Source: an uncultured Eubacteriales bacterium (lineage in GTDB: Bacteria > Bacillota > Clostridia > Oscillospirales > CAG-272). Taken from it: a stretch of 34,597 nucleotides of DNA. This document shows, piece after piece, positions 1 through 7,361 of the stretch. The DNA lies in NCBI GenBank assembly GCA_900546635.1, contig URDS01000016.1, forward strand, positions 1 through 34,597, given 5' to 3'. The notes beneath the pieces were generated by a model that saw nothing but the letters and a program-made list of their open reading frames with translations, had not been told where the DNA came from and made no database searches. Positions within the stretch are counted from its first letter, which is position 1, and each line of letters opens with the position of its first letter. Made by a program: the position numbers and the translations under genes.

Positions 1-102
1 CCCTACGGTCGGCGCTCGCACGCCCGCAAGGTGTTTACAAGGCGGCGTACGTCCGCCTTGTAAACGTATTGTATTTGCAATTTTTATCTTTATCGACAAG
101 CT
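1..102. repeat. Dispersed repeat, copy 1 (left end outside window)
   Basis: The right part of a short repeat that recurs at 370-501, 12230-12380 and 24012-24174. It contains a perfect 13-bp inverted repeat (GTTTACAAGGCGG at 33-45 and its complement at 53-65, 7-nt loop), then a conserved tail ending in TCGACAAGCT at 93-102. The tail is followed directly by a hairpin unique to this locus (105-132). The left half lies before position 1. I do not recognise the repeat family. It has no coding capacity that looks real. Confidence 0.85.
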
Positions 103-104
103 GT

Positions 105-132
105 GGCGGCTATGCTTTTATGCATAGCCGCC
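105..132. repeat. Locus-specific hairpin bordering repeat copy 1
   Basis: A perfect 11-bp stem (GGCGGCTATGC at 105-115 and its complement at 122-132) with a 6-nt loop. It starts three bases after the conserved TCGACAAGCT end of the repeat. The other complete copies have an unrelated hairpin in exactly this place, and a second copy of it at their left end. The left partner of this one would lie upstream of the window. Confidence 0.8.
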
Positions 133-351
133 TGTTTGTTGCAATGCCCAAAATTTCCGATGCGGGACGCGCATAGGCGCCGCCGGCGGAACGGTATTTT
201 TGGGTACTTTGATTCTGTTTATAAAAGAATTTGCGAATCATGCTGTGCGTAAGATGAAACAGAGCGCAGAGGGGACGGTCATGAGAACCGTGAAAAATAC
301 ATATATCTGAGGAAGAACAACCCAAGCGTTTGGATCGGGTGATAAAAGGGT
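133..351. other. Intergenic stretch without a recognisable gene
   Basis: About 220 bases between two repeat copies. A plus-strand frame stays open from about 150 to 309 but has no good start codon or ribosome binding site and resembles nothing I know. I see no promoter, RNA gene or convincing terminator here. Confidence 0.5.
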
Positions 352-521
352 GCGCCGGTAAAACCGGCGTCAAACCGTCGAAAAACCTTGGTTTTTCGAC
401 GGTAGGGCGTGTTTGCTCGCGCCGTCGCGCCTCCCTACGGTCGGCGCACGTCCGCCTTGTAAACGTATTGTATTTGTAATTCTTATCTTGATCGACAAGC
501 TCGCGCCGGTAAAACCGGCGT
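352..521. repeat. Dispersed repeat, copy 2, between duplicated hairpins
   Basis: The core runs from about 370 (TCAAACCGTCG) to 501 (TCGACAAGCT). It begins with a perfect 13-bp hairpin (CCGTCGAAAAACC at 375-387, complement at 390-402, 2-nt loop). Compared with copies 1 and 3 it lacks about 30 bp, including the left arm of the central inverted repeat, so only the right arm remains (452-464). On both sides lies the same 19-bp sequence, GCGCCGGTAAAACCGGCGT (352-370 and 503-521), itself a hairpin with a 7-bp stem. This layout, core between two copies of a local hairpin, recurs at 24 kb with a different hairpin. Confidence 0.85.
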
Positions 522-599
522 GTACGGCACGCTTTTGCCGGTTCTTTGTCTCATTTGATACACAACGGCGGCACGCTGCGGAATTTATAAAGAATGCAT

Positions 600-737
600 A
601 GTTGATTTTTTGCAAATTCGGACATTTTTTATGGAAAAACTATAGATTTTTTTTCATAAATATTGTATACTGATTAAGTATATTGATATAAAAGTATCAA
701 ATTATTATTATCCGATCAGGAGGAATGAAACACAGCC
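600..737 (+). promoter_or_regulatory. Leader and probable promoter region of the hydrogenase operon
   Basis: An AT-rich 138-bp stretch before hydC. A possible -10 box TATACT lies at 666-671; I find no good -35 at 16-18 bp, so the promoter is weak, activator-dependent or elsewhere. A strong Shine-Dalgarno AGGAGGA sits at 718-724, 13 nt before the hydC ATG, which is longer than usual. A second ATG at 725 directly abuts the SD and would open an 18-codon out-of-frame peptide overlapping hydC. I looked for a Rex-type operator and found none. Confidence 0.4.
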
Positions 738-1235
738 ATGAAAAAGAAATTGACTACGGTTGCTTTCAAGGGAACATCTGAGCAGCTTGCAAAGCTGGAT
801 GCCGCAATCGACGGGCACATGGGGGAAAAAGGGGCGCTGATGCCCGTGCTTCAGGAGGCGCAGGAGATTTACGGTTATCTTCCGGAGGAAGTGATCCGGC
901 ACATCGCCATTCGTATGGACATGCCGATTTCCGAGGTTTACGGCGTTGCTTCCTTTTACGCGCAGTTTTCTTTCAATCCGAAAGGCAAGGTGTCGGTTTC
1001 CGTATGTCTCGGAACGGCCTGCTATGTTAAAGGTTCGGGCGACCTGCTCGATAAGATCACCGAGGTGATCGGCGTCAAGGCCGGCGAAACGTCTTCGGAC
1101 GGCAATTACAGCGTGGACGCTACGCGCTGCGTCGGCGCATGCGGACTTGCGCCTGTCGTTGTTATCAACGAAGACGTATACGGCCGTCTGGAGCCGAAGG
1201 ACATTCCCGGCATTCTGGAAAAATACAGAGTTTGA
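738..1235 (+). CDS. hydC: NADH-coupled [FeFe]-hydrogenase subunit HydC (NuoE-like)
   Basis: The 165-residue protein matches the thioredoxin-like [2Fe-2S] NuoE/HydC family in length and motifs. The N-terminal helical part carries the typical LQEAQEIYGYLPEEVI and SEVYGVASFYAQF segments. The cluster ligands are visible as CLGTAC (C-x4-C, about residues 94-99) and CVGAC (about 135-139). In HydABC-type complexes this cytoplasmic subunit holds one [2Fe-2S] cluster and passes electrons to or from HydB. Here it is the first gene of the operon and is separated from hydB by six signalling-type genes, an unusual split of the core subunits. The ATG at 738 is chosen because the frame and family N-terminus fit, although the AGGAGG lies 13 nt away. 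Confidence 0.93.
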   Translation: MKKKLTTVAFKGTSEQLAKLDAAIDGHMGEKGALMPVLQEAQEIYGYLPEEVIRHIAIRMDMPISEVYGVASFYAQFSFNPKGKVSVSVCLGTACYVKGSGDLLDKITEVIGVKAGETSSDGNYSVDATRCVGACGLAPVVVINEDVYGRLEPKDIPGILEKYRV

Positions 1236-1282
1236 CCGCTTTTGCCGAAATTCATTTATACAGAATTTAAGGAAAGTTTTTT

Positions 1283-1639
1283 ATGAAAATATCCACGATC
1301 AGAGAGCTTTTGAATGCTCGTGTTGTGTGCGGCGAGGCGCAGACCGATAAGCATGTTTATTCGGCCTGCGGCAGCGATATGATGAGCGACGTGCTGGTCT
1401 ATGTAAAGGATCAGGCTGTGCTGCTGACCGGACTTGTCAATGCGCAGGTCGTGCGTACGGCTGAAATGATGGACATGCTGTGCATCGTGTTTGTACGCAG
1501 CAAGGAACCCACCAAGGAGATGATCGCGCTCGCCGAAGAACAGGGGCTTGTTTTGATGACGACGAACATGCGAATGTATGAGGCGTGCGGTGTTCTCTAT
1601 GCCGCCGGACTCGTAGGAAACGAGGCTCGAAATGAGTGA
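1283..1639 (+). CDS. DRTGG-domain protein 1
   Basis: A 118-residue soluble protein that is essentially one DRTGG domain (Pfam PF07085 type). The segment from about residue 32 to 110, with LLTGLVNAQVVRTAEMMD and a C-terminal AYAAGLVG-like end (YEACGVLYAAGL), fits stand-alone DRTGG proteins. Such domains occur beside CBS domains and phosphotransacetylases and probably bind a nucleotide or small ligand; the exact role is unknown. The ATG at 1283 follows AAGGAAAG. The stop overlaps the next gene by 8 nt, so the two are probably translationally coupled. A diverged second DRTGG gene lies at 3454-3783, on the other side of the sensor hydrogenase, suggesting paired subunits or an old duplication. Confidence 0.82.
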   Translation: MKISTIRELLNARVVCGEAQTDKHVYSACGSDMMSDVLVYVKDQAVLLTGLVNAQVVRTAEMMDMLCIVFVRSKEPTKEMIALAEEQGLVLMTTNMRMYEACGVLYAAGLVGNEARNE

Positions 1640-2054
1640 GCCGCTGCGCTTCCACTTTGAGGTGGACGGAGAGGATTTTACCAGCGCGGGCCAGGCGTCC
1701 GTTACGGTGAAAAAGAATCTGCGGCAGTTGGGCATTGATCCGGAGACAATCCGGCGCGCTTCCATCGCCATGTATGAGGGAGAAATCAACATGGTGATTC
1801 ATGCCGGCGGCGGCAGTGCCGATGTGATTGTGGATGAGCATAAAATCACGATAATTTTGAGCGATCATGGACCGGGAATCGAAAATATCGATCTTGCCAT
1901 GAAAGAGGGATATTCCACGGCGCCGGATGCGATCCGTTCTTTGGGGTTCGGCGCGGGGATGGGTCTGCCGAATATGAAGCGGTATACCGATACCATGAAC
2001 GTGGATTCCGCCGTCGGAAAGGGCACGACCGTGACCATGACGGTGTGTTTTTAA
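1632..2054 (+). CDS. RsbT/RsbW-type GHKL ATPase (serine kinase-like)
   Basis: A 140-residue single-domain ATPase of the anti-sigma/switch-kinase family. Visible motifs are the N box (YEGEINMVIHA, about residues 48-58), G1 DHGPGI (about 78-83) and the glycine-rich lid GFGAGMGLPNMKR (about 105-117). The last resembles RsbT, which phosphorylates STAS-domain partners, more than a sensor histidine kinase. It has no dimerisation or transmembrane part. In known systems such proteins act by partner switching, by phosphorylating an antagonist or by binding a sigma factor. No STAS protein or sigma factor is adjacent here, so the target is unknown. Its position directly before the sensor-type hydrogenase suggests it relays a signal from that protein; this is inference. 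Confidence 0.82.
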   Translation: MSEPLRFHFEVDGEDFTSAGQASVTVKKNLRQLGIDPETIRRASIAMYEGEINMVIHAGGGSADVIVDEHKITIILSDHGPGIENIDLAMKEGYSTAPDAIRSLGFGAGMGLPNMKRYTDTMNVDSAVGKGTTVTMTVCF

Positions 2055-2099
2055 AGGATTTTTCAAGACGAATATCAAAACCGTAAAGGGAATTACAGC

Positions 2100-3428
2100 A
2101 TGAATACATATAAGCATTCCGTTTCGCTCGATGTGGACAAATGCACCGGCTGTACTACCTGCCTGCGGCACTGTCCGACAGAGGCTATCCGTATTCGCGA
2201 CGGGCATGCGGTTATCAATGAGGAGCGCTGCATTGACTGCGGCGTCTGCATCACCATGTGTCCGCATAAAGCGAAAAAAGCCACTTACAGCAAGCTTGAA
2301 GCGATTTCGACCTATCAGTATAAAATTGCGCTTCCCGCGCCGACGCTTTACGGACAGTTTGAGGGGCTTGACGATATCGACTATGTGATCCAGGGACTCT
2401 ATGACATCGGTTTCGACGATGTATATGAGGTCGCGGCGGCCGCCGAACTTGTGTCCGCCTACACCCGCATGTATATGAAAACTGAGGGGATCAACAAGCC
2501 GGTCATCAGTTCGGCCTGTCCGGTCGTTATGCGCCTAATCGCGCTGCGTTTTCCTTTTTTGAGAGACAATATCATGCCCATCCTGCCGCCGATGGAAATC
2601 GCCGCAGCCGAGGCCAGACGGCGCGCAAAGGCCGCGCATCCCGAACTTTGCGACGGGGATATCGGCGTTTGCTTCATTTCGCCCTGTCCGGGCAAGGCCA
2701 GCTATGTGAAAAACGGCTTTGCGGGATATAAAAGTCAGGTCGATGTGGTTGTTTCTGTCAGCGATGTTTATTTTGCGCTTTTGAATGTTATGAAGCGGGA
2801 CGAACCGCCAAAGCATACGTCGTCTTCCGGGATGATCGGCATCAGCTGGGCGTCGTCGGGCGGGGAATCGGCGGCGATTTTCAACGATAAATATCTGGCG
2901 ACCGACGGCATTGAGAACGTCGAGCGGGTGCTGGAGCAGATCGACAATGGTAATATTGCGCAGCTTGAGTTTATTGAACTGTGCGCTTGTCCCGGCGGCT
3001 GCGTCGGCGGGACAATGACGGTGGAAAATCCGTTTATTGCGCGTGCGCGGCTTCTGTCGCTCCGGCGGTATTTGCCCGTTTCGCAGAACTTTTGTTCCGA
3101 AAATGAAAATTATATCCCGGACAACTGTTTCTTCAGCGATCTTCCCGCGTATACGCCGATCACGCGCCTGAGTGAGAATTTCGGGGAGTCCATGCGCATG
3201 ATGGCGGATATTCAAAAGCTGCGGGACACGCTGCCCGGTATCGACTGCGGTTCCTGCGGCGCGCCGACCTGCCGCGCGTTTGCTGAGGATGTCGTGCGCG
3301 GCACGGCGGACATTCACCAGTGCGTGATTACCATGAAGCCGGAAATCGAGGCTTATATGAGAGAGCGGGACGGCTTGCGGGGCAAAGCTCCGTCTGACAA
3401 GGGCAGTCCGGATTTTGGATCGCAATAA
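2100..3428 (+). CDS. Sensor-type [FeFe]-hydrogenase-like protein (HydS-like)
   Basis: A 442-residue protein. Residues 15-54 form two [4Fe-4S] ferredoxin motifs (C15, C18, C21, C25 and C44, C47, C50, C54). Residues 75-310 are a hydrogenase large-subunit domain: SSACP with C140, SPCPGKA with C196 and ACPGGC with C297 and C301, so all four H-cluster ligands are kept. The cysteine usually before the first ligand (TSCCP) is alanine here (SSACP), as I recall for the putative sensory groups C and D, where proton transfer is slow. The third motif lacks the GGGQP end of catalytic enzymes. Residues 383-408 are a four-cysteine Fe-S domain (CGSCGxPTC...C). There is no PAS, kinase or membrane domain. I infer an H2 or redox sensor for the neighbouring ATPases. 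A catalytic role is less likely. Confidence 0.85.
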   Translation: MNTYKHSVSLDVDKCTGCTTCLRHCPTEAIRIRDGHAVINEERCIDCGVCITMCPHKAKKATYSKLEAISTYQYKIALPAPTLYGQFEGLDDIDYVIQGLYDIGFDDVYEVAAAAELVSAYTRMYMKTEGINKPVISSACPVVMRLIALRFPFLRDNIMPILPPMEIAAAEARRRAKAAHPELCDGDIGVCFISPCPGKASYVKNGFAGYKSQVDVVVSVSDVYFALLNVMKRDEPPKHTSSSGMIGISWASSGGESAAIFNDKYLATDGIENVERVLEQIDNGNIAQLEFIELCACPGGCVGGTMTVENPFIARARLLSLRRYLPVSQNFCSENENYIPDNCFFSDLPAYTPITRLSENFGESMRMMADIQKLRDTLPGIDCGSCGAPTCRAFAEDVVRGTADIHQCVITMKPEIEAYMRERDGLRGKAPSDKGSPDFGSQ

Positions 3429-3453
3429 AAAAACGACCTTTCGAGGTGATGCA

Positions 3454-3783
3454 ATGAACGTATCGGAACTTTCGCAGGCGCTGGAACTGACTCCTATTGC
3501 GCTTGCGGACGGAGAGCGGGCGGTGACGGGCGCTTACTGCGGCGATCTGCTCAGTTGGGTCATGGGCAGAGCCCGCAGCGGGGATGCCTGGATTACGATT
3601 ATGACCAATATGAATGTGGTCGCCGTCGCGTCGCTTGCGGACGCGGCCTGCGTGATTTTAGCCGAGGGCGTTTCGGCGGAGCAGGCGGTCGTGGACGCGG
3701 CGCTGGCCAGAGGGGTCAACCTGCTCTCCTCTCCGCGCACCGCGTATGAAATTGCCGCCGCCCTGTCCGATGTTTTGAAATGA
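3454..3783 (+). CDS. DRTGG-domain protein 2
   Basis: A 109-residue protein distantly similar to the DRTGG protein at 1283-1639: both have a central GDLLSWV/SDVLVYV-like strand, a hydrophobic ITIMTNMNVVAVASLAD core and a C-terminal NLLSSPRTAYEIAAAL ending. The ATG at 3454 is preferred because GAGGTGAT lies just before it; the earlier in-frame start at 3415 would overlap the sensor hydrogenase and lacks an SD. Its stop overlaps the PHP gene by 4 nt, and PHP in turn overlaps the ATPase gene, so these three are tightly coupled. The function is not known; regulatory ligand binding or a scaffold for the sensor is my inference. Confidence 0.8.
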   Translation: MNVSELSQALELTPIALADGERAVTGAYCGDLLSWVMGRARSGDAWITIMTNMNVVAVASLADAACVILAEGVSAEQAVVDAALARGVNLLSSPRTAYEIAAALSDVLK

Positions 3784-4523
3784 ACCGTTTCTATTATGAT
3801 TTTCACCTGCATTCCTGCCTGTCCCCCTGTGCGGACGACGACAACACGCCGAACAACCTTGCGGGGATGGCGGCGCTTGCCGGATTGGAAATTGTTGCGC
3901 TGACCGATCACAATACGGCTAAAAACTGTCCCGCGTTTTTCGCGGCGGCGAGAAAGCACGGCCTTGTTCCCGTGGCGGGCATGGAACTGACGACCTCGGA
4001 GGACATTCATGTGGTATGTCTTTTTGAGAAGCTTGAAGATGCGCTTGCGTTTGACCGGGAGATCGGCGCGCGCCACCGGTTTAAGGTGAAAAACCGCGCG
4101 GATGTTTACGGCGAGCAGTACATCATGGACGGCGAGGATCAGATTATCGGTGTTGAACCGTATTTTCTGCCCATGGCCACCGATGTTTCGGTGGATGCCG
4201 CGCCCGCGCTTGTCGGGCAGTATGGCGGAATCTGCTATCCGGCGCATATAGACCGGCAGGCCAACGGCGTTGTCGCGGTGCTCGGAACCTTTCCGGAGCA
4301 GCCGGCGTTTTTCGCGGCTGAATTTCATGATGTTTCGCTTTATGCGGCCTATCTTGAAAAATACCCCGCGCTTTCGGGCAAGCATATGCTCAGCGGCTCG
4401 GACGCGCATTATCTCTGGGACATCCGGGACAAAAGCTGCTTTTTGGAGCTTCCGTGCGAGGCGAGGGACGAGAACGCGGTGCGGAAATGTCTATTTGATT
4501 TTTTAAAAGGGGCGCGGCTATGA
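3780..4523 (+). CDS. PHP-domain metal-dependent phosphoesterase
   Basis: A 247-residue stand-alone PHP domain. The metal-binding residues are visible in order: DFHLHS near residue 8-13, TDHNT near 42-46, GMELTT near 66-71, IHVVCLF near 75-81, CYPAHIDR near 151-158 and SGSDAH near 203-208. Relatives include the bacterial family that hydrolyses nucleotide or aminonucleoside phosphates (YciV/Rnm-like), but the substrate here cannot be read from sequence. It is cytoplasmic and has no signal peptide. As it is locked by 4-nt overlaps between a DRTGG protein and a GHKL ATPase in a hydrogenase operon, it may act as the phosphatase or nucleotide-degrading arm of the same signalling module. That is inference. 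Confidence 0.88.
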   Translation: MNRFYYDFHLHSCLSPCADDDNTPNNLAGMAALAGLEIVALTDHNTAKNCPAFFAAARKHGLVPVAGMELTTSEDIHVVCLFEKLEDALAFDREIGARHRFKVKNRADVYGEQYIMDGEDQIIGVEPYFLPMATDVSVDAAPALVGQYGGICYPAHIDRQANGVVAVLGTFPEQPAFFAAEFHDVSLYAAYLEKYPALSGKHMLSGSDAHYLWDIRDKSCFLELPCEARDENAVRKCLFDFLKGARL

Positions 4524-5101
4524 AAGAGCTTTCGCTGAACATACTGGACATCGCCGAAAATTCCGCCAAGGCGGGGGCGAAGAATATCCGAATTGAGCTT
4601 ACGGAAACCGATACGCTGTTGATGATCACCGTTTCGGATGACGGCTGCGGAATGAAACCGGATCTGCTGCAGAGCGTTGTGGATCCGTTTACAACAACGC
4701 GCACGACGCGCAAGGTCGGGCTCGGCATACCGCTCTTCAAGCTCGCGGCCGAGCAGACCGGCGGTACGCTGACCATTGTATCCCGGCATGTTTCGGCGTT
4801 CCCGGCAGAACACGGCACAGTGGTTACGGCACGCTTTCATAAGGATCATATCGACTGCGCGCCGCTCGGGGATACAGTCTCTACCATGCTCACGCTTGTG
4901 CAGGGACATCCCGATATTGATTTTCTGTTTGTGCATACGGCGCCCGGACGCACCGTGCGGCTGGACACAAAGGAAATGCGTGAAGTGCTTTTGAATGTTC
5001 CGCTCGATTCGTACGAGGTATTGCAGTGGATTTCCGAGTATCTGCGCGGGCAGTATGCGGAAAATCCCGAAGCTGACGGAACATGCGATACAGAATCATA
5101 G
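4520..5101 (+). CDS. Stand-alone GHKL ATPase domain protein
   Basis: A 193-residue protein with a histidine-kinase-type ATP-binding fold but no histidine dimerisation domain and no membrane segment. The N box is LDIAENSAKAGA (about residues 9-20), G1 is DDGCGM (about 40-45), the F box DPFTTTR (about 55-61) and G2 GLGIPL (about 67-72). The last 90 residues do not resemble a known domain to me. It differs from the RsbT-like ATPase at 1632-2054: this one has the longer F-box region of true sensor kinases and MutL-like ATPases. Overlap with the PHP gene suggests coupled translation. Partner and phosphoacceptor are unknown. Confidence 0.83.
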   Translation: MKELSLNILDIAENSAKAGAKNIRIELTETDTLLMITVSDDGCGMKPDLLQSVVDPFTTTRTTRKVGLGIPLFKLAAEQTGGTLTIVSRHVSAFPAEHGTVVTARFHKDHIDCAPLGDTVSTMLTLVQGHPDIDFLFVHTAPGRTVRLDTKEMREVLLNVPLDSYEVLQWISEYLRGQYAENPEADGTCDTES

Positions 5102-5152
5102 AGTTTTATATTCATAAAAATAAATTATAAAAAACAGAAAGGAACAGAGCTT

Positions 5153-5524
5153 ATGAAATCACTTGCAGAGCTTGCCGCCATCCGTGAAAAGATGCAGGAC
5201 AAGGTCATTCTACGGGAGGGGACAAACCAGACGAGAATCGTTGTCGGCATGGCTACCTGCGGCATCGCTGCGGGCGCGCGTCCCGTTCTCAGCGCTTTTG
5301 TAGAGGAGGTCGGCCGCGCGGGTCTTGCCGATAAGGTTACGGTTACGCAGACCGGCTGCATCGGGATTTGTCAGTATGAGCCTGTGGTCGAAGTATTCGA
5401 GGCGGGCAAGGAAAAGGTCACTTATGTGAAAATGACGCCCGAAAAAGCGAAAGAAGTTGTGGAAAAGCACATCAAGGGCGGCAGCGTTGTGGCTGAATAT
5501 ACGATCAGCAGCGCAAAGGCTTGA
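5153..5524 (+). CDS. Thioredoxin-like [2Fe-2S] protein (HndB/HydD-like)
   Basis: A 123-residue protein of the small (2Fe-2S) ferredoxin family found between hydC and hydB in many clostridial hydrogenase operons. Visible cysteines are one in ATCGIAAGA and two in TGCIGIC. The second cysteine of the usual C-x4-C pair is missing: GIAAGA replaces it, whereas HydB next door keeps CGGTGC. I believe this three-cysteine pattern is normal for the HndB-type branch, so it need not be a defect, but a standard four-cysteine cluster is doubtful. The AT-rich 51-nt gap before it (5102-5152) is the widest inside the operon apart from the start and could hold an internal promoter. The SD is AAAGGA. Confidence 0.85.
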   Translation: MKSLAELAAIREKMQDKVILREGTNQTRIVVGMATCGIAAGARPVLSAFVEEVGRAGLADKVTVTQTGCIGICQYEPVVEVFEAGKEKVTYVKMTPEKAKEVVEKHIKGGSVVAEYTISSAKA

Positions 5525-5544
5525 ATTTTTGGAGGTATTAAAAA

Positions 5545-7344
5545 ATGATTCGTGCACATGTATTGATTTGCGGCGGTACAGGCTGTACGTCATCGGGAAG
5601 CGTCAAGCTGCAGAACCTTTTTGCAGAGCAGATTGAGGAAAAAGGACTTTCCGATGAAGTGAAGATCGTGCAGACCGGCTGCTTTGGTCTCTGCGCGCTC
5701 GGCCCGGTCGTCATTGTTTACCCGGACGGAACGTTCTACAGCCGGGTAAGCGAGAAAGACGTTCCCGAGATTGTCGAAGAGCATCTGCTCAAAGGCCGTC
5801 CGGTAGAACGCCTCGTATATAACGATGTTGCGGACGACGTTAAGCATTCTGCAAAAGAAGCGTCCCTTTCCGATACAAAATTCTATCGTTCTCAAAAGCG
5901 TATCGCGCTTCGTAACTGCGGCGTGATCAACCCTGAGGACATCAATGAGTACATAGCTATGGACGGCTACCGTGCGCTCGGCAAGGTATTGACCGAGATG
6001 AAGCCGCAGGACGTTATCCAGTGCCTGCTCGATTCCGGTCTGCGCGGACGCGGCGGCGGCGGATTCCCCACCGGTCTGAAATGGAAATTCGCGGCGGCCA
6101 ATGCGGCTGACCAGAAGTACGTCTGCTGCAACGCTGACGAGGGCGACCCGGGCGCATTCATGGATCGTTCCGTCCTTGAAGGCGACCCGCACGTCGTTTT
6201 GGAAGCAATGGCGATCGCCGGATACGCGATCGGCGCAAACCAGGGGTATATCTATGTTCGTGCGGAATATCCGATCGCGGTCAAGCGTCTGCAGATCGCG
6301 ATTGACCAGGCGCGCGAAAACGGCCTGCTTGGCAAGGATATTTTCGGAACGGGCTTTGATTTCGATATTGATATCCGTCTCGGCGCCGGCGCGTTCGTCT
6401 GCGGTGAGGAAACCGCGCTGATGAACTCCATCGAGGGCAAGCGCGGCGAGCCGCGTCCGCGTCCTCCGTTCCCGGCGGTGAAAGGGCTTTTTGACCGTCC
6501 GACCATTCTGAACAACGTGGAAACTTATGCAAACGTTCCGCGCATCATTCTCAACGGCGCGGAGTGGTTTGCTTCCATGGGTACGGAAAAGTCAAAAGGC
6601 ACGAAGGTCTTTGCGCTGGGCGGCAAAATCAATCATACCGGACTGGTTGAAATCCCGATGGGCACCACGCTCCGCGAGGTTGTCGAGGAAATCGGCGGCG
6701 GTATTCCGAACGGCAAAAAGTTCAAGGCTGCGCAGACCGGCGGTCCCTCCGGCGGATGCATTCCTGCAAGTCTTATCGACACGCCTATCGACTATGATAA
6801 TCTGATCGCAATCGGATCCATGATGGGTTCGGGCGGCCTGATTGTCATGGATGAGGACAACTGCATGGTTGACATCGCGAAATTCTTCCTTGAATTTACG
6901 GTTGACGAGTCCTGCGGAAAGTGTACGCCCTGCCGTGTCGGTACGAAGAAGCTGCTTGAAATGCTGGATAAGGTCACAAGCGGAAACGCAACGATGGAGG
7001 ACCTTGACAAGATCGAGGAACTCTGTCAGTACATCAAAGCCGGTTCGCTTTGCGGCCTCGGCCAGACCGCACCGAACCCCGTGCTTTCCACGCTGCATTA
7101 TTTCAGAGACGAGTATGAGGCGCATGTCAAAGAAAAGAGATGCCCTGCCGGCGTTTGCAAAAACCTGCTCACTTACTTCATCGATGCGGACAAATGCCGC
7201 GGCTGTACGGCCTGCGCAAGAGCATGTCCCGCCGGCGCGATTACCGGCGCTATCAAGCAGCCGCATACGATTGACACTTCAAAGTGCCTGAAGTGCGGCG
7301 CCTGCATGGCGAAGTGTAAGTTCGGCGCAATTTATAAGAAGTGA
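5545..7344 (+). CDS. hydB: NADH-coupled [FeFe]-hydrogenase subunit HydB (NuoF-like)
   Basis: A 599-residue flavin subunit where NAD(H) is oxidised or reduced. An N-terminal thioredoxin-like [2Fe-2S] domain has C9, C14, C46 and C50. The NuoF core follows with the FMN/NADH glycine-rich loop (GLRGRGGGGFPTG, near residue 160), CNADEGDPGAF and the GAGAFVCGEETALMNSIEG segment. An ESCGKCTPCRVG motif provides the [4Fe-4S] cluster of NuoF. The C-terminus carries two [4Fe-4S] ferredoxin motifs (CRGCTACARAC and CLKCGACMAKC). This is the full architecture of HydB/HndC-type bifurcating subunits. The start is well supported by GGAGGT 8-9 nt upstream. Its stop overlaps the hydA leader, so hydB and hydA are co-translated. 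Confidence 0.95.
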   Translation: MIRAHVLICGGTGCTSSGSVKLQNLFAEQIEEKGLSDEVKIVQTGCFGLCALGPVVIVYPDGTFYSRVSEKDVPEIVEEHLLKGRPVERLVYNDVADDVKHSAKEASLSDTKFYRSQKRIALRNCGVINPEDINEYIAMDGYRALGKVLTEMKPQDVIQCLLDSGLRGRGGGGFPTGLKWKFAAANAADQKYVCCNADEGDPGAFMDRSVLEGDPHVVLEAMAIAGYAIGANQGYIYVRAEYPIAVKRLQIAIDQARENGLLGKDIFGTGFDFDIDIRLGAGAFVCGEETALMNSIEGKRGEPRPRPPFPAVKGLFDRPTILNNVETYANVPRIILNGAEWFASMGTEKSKGTKVFALGGKINHTGLVEIPMGTTLREVVEEIGGGIPNGKKFKAAQTGGPSGGCIPASLIDTPIDYDNLIAIGSMMGSGGLIVMDEDNCMVDIAKFFLEFTVDESCGKCTPCRVGTKKLLEMLDKVTSGNATMEDLDKIEELCQYIKAGSLCGLGQTAPNPVLSTLHYFRDEYEAHVKEKRCPAGVCKNLLTYFIDADKCRGCTACARACPAGAITGAIKQPHTIDTSKCLKCGACMAKCKFGAIYKK

Positions 7345-7361
7345 GAGGAGAACCGGAACAA

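Noticed and set aside
150..309. Plus-strand frame reading GGTVFLGTLILFIKEF and onward
   Set aside because: No acceptable start codon or SD, no homology I recognise and low complexity context; left as unexplained intergenic DNA.
110..615. Open frames of 60-90 codons on both strands within and next to repeat copies 1 and 2
   Set aside because: They run through the repeat hairpins, have no ribosome binding site and resemble no protein. Similar translations appear only because the same repeat occurs elsewhere.
600..737. Rex operator before the hydrogenase operon
   Set aside because: No TTGTTAA-N-TTAACAA-like palindrome is visible in the leader, nor in the ADH promoter.
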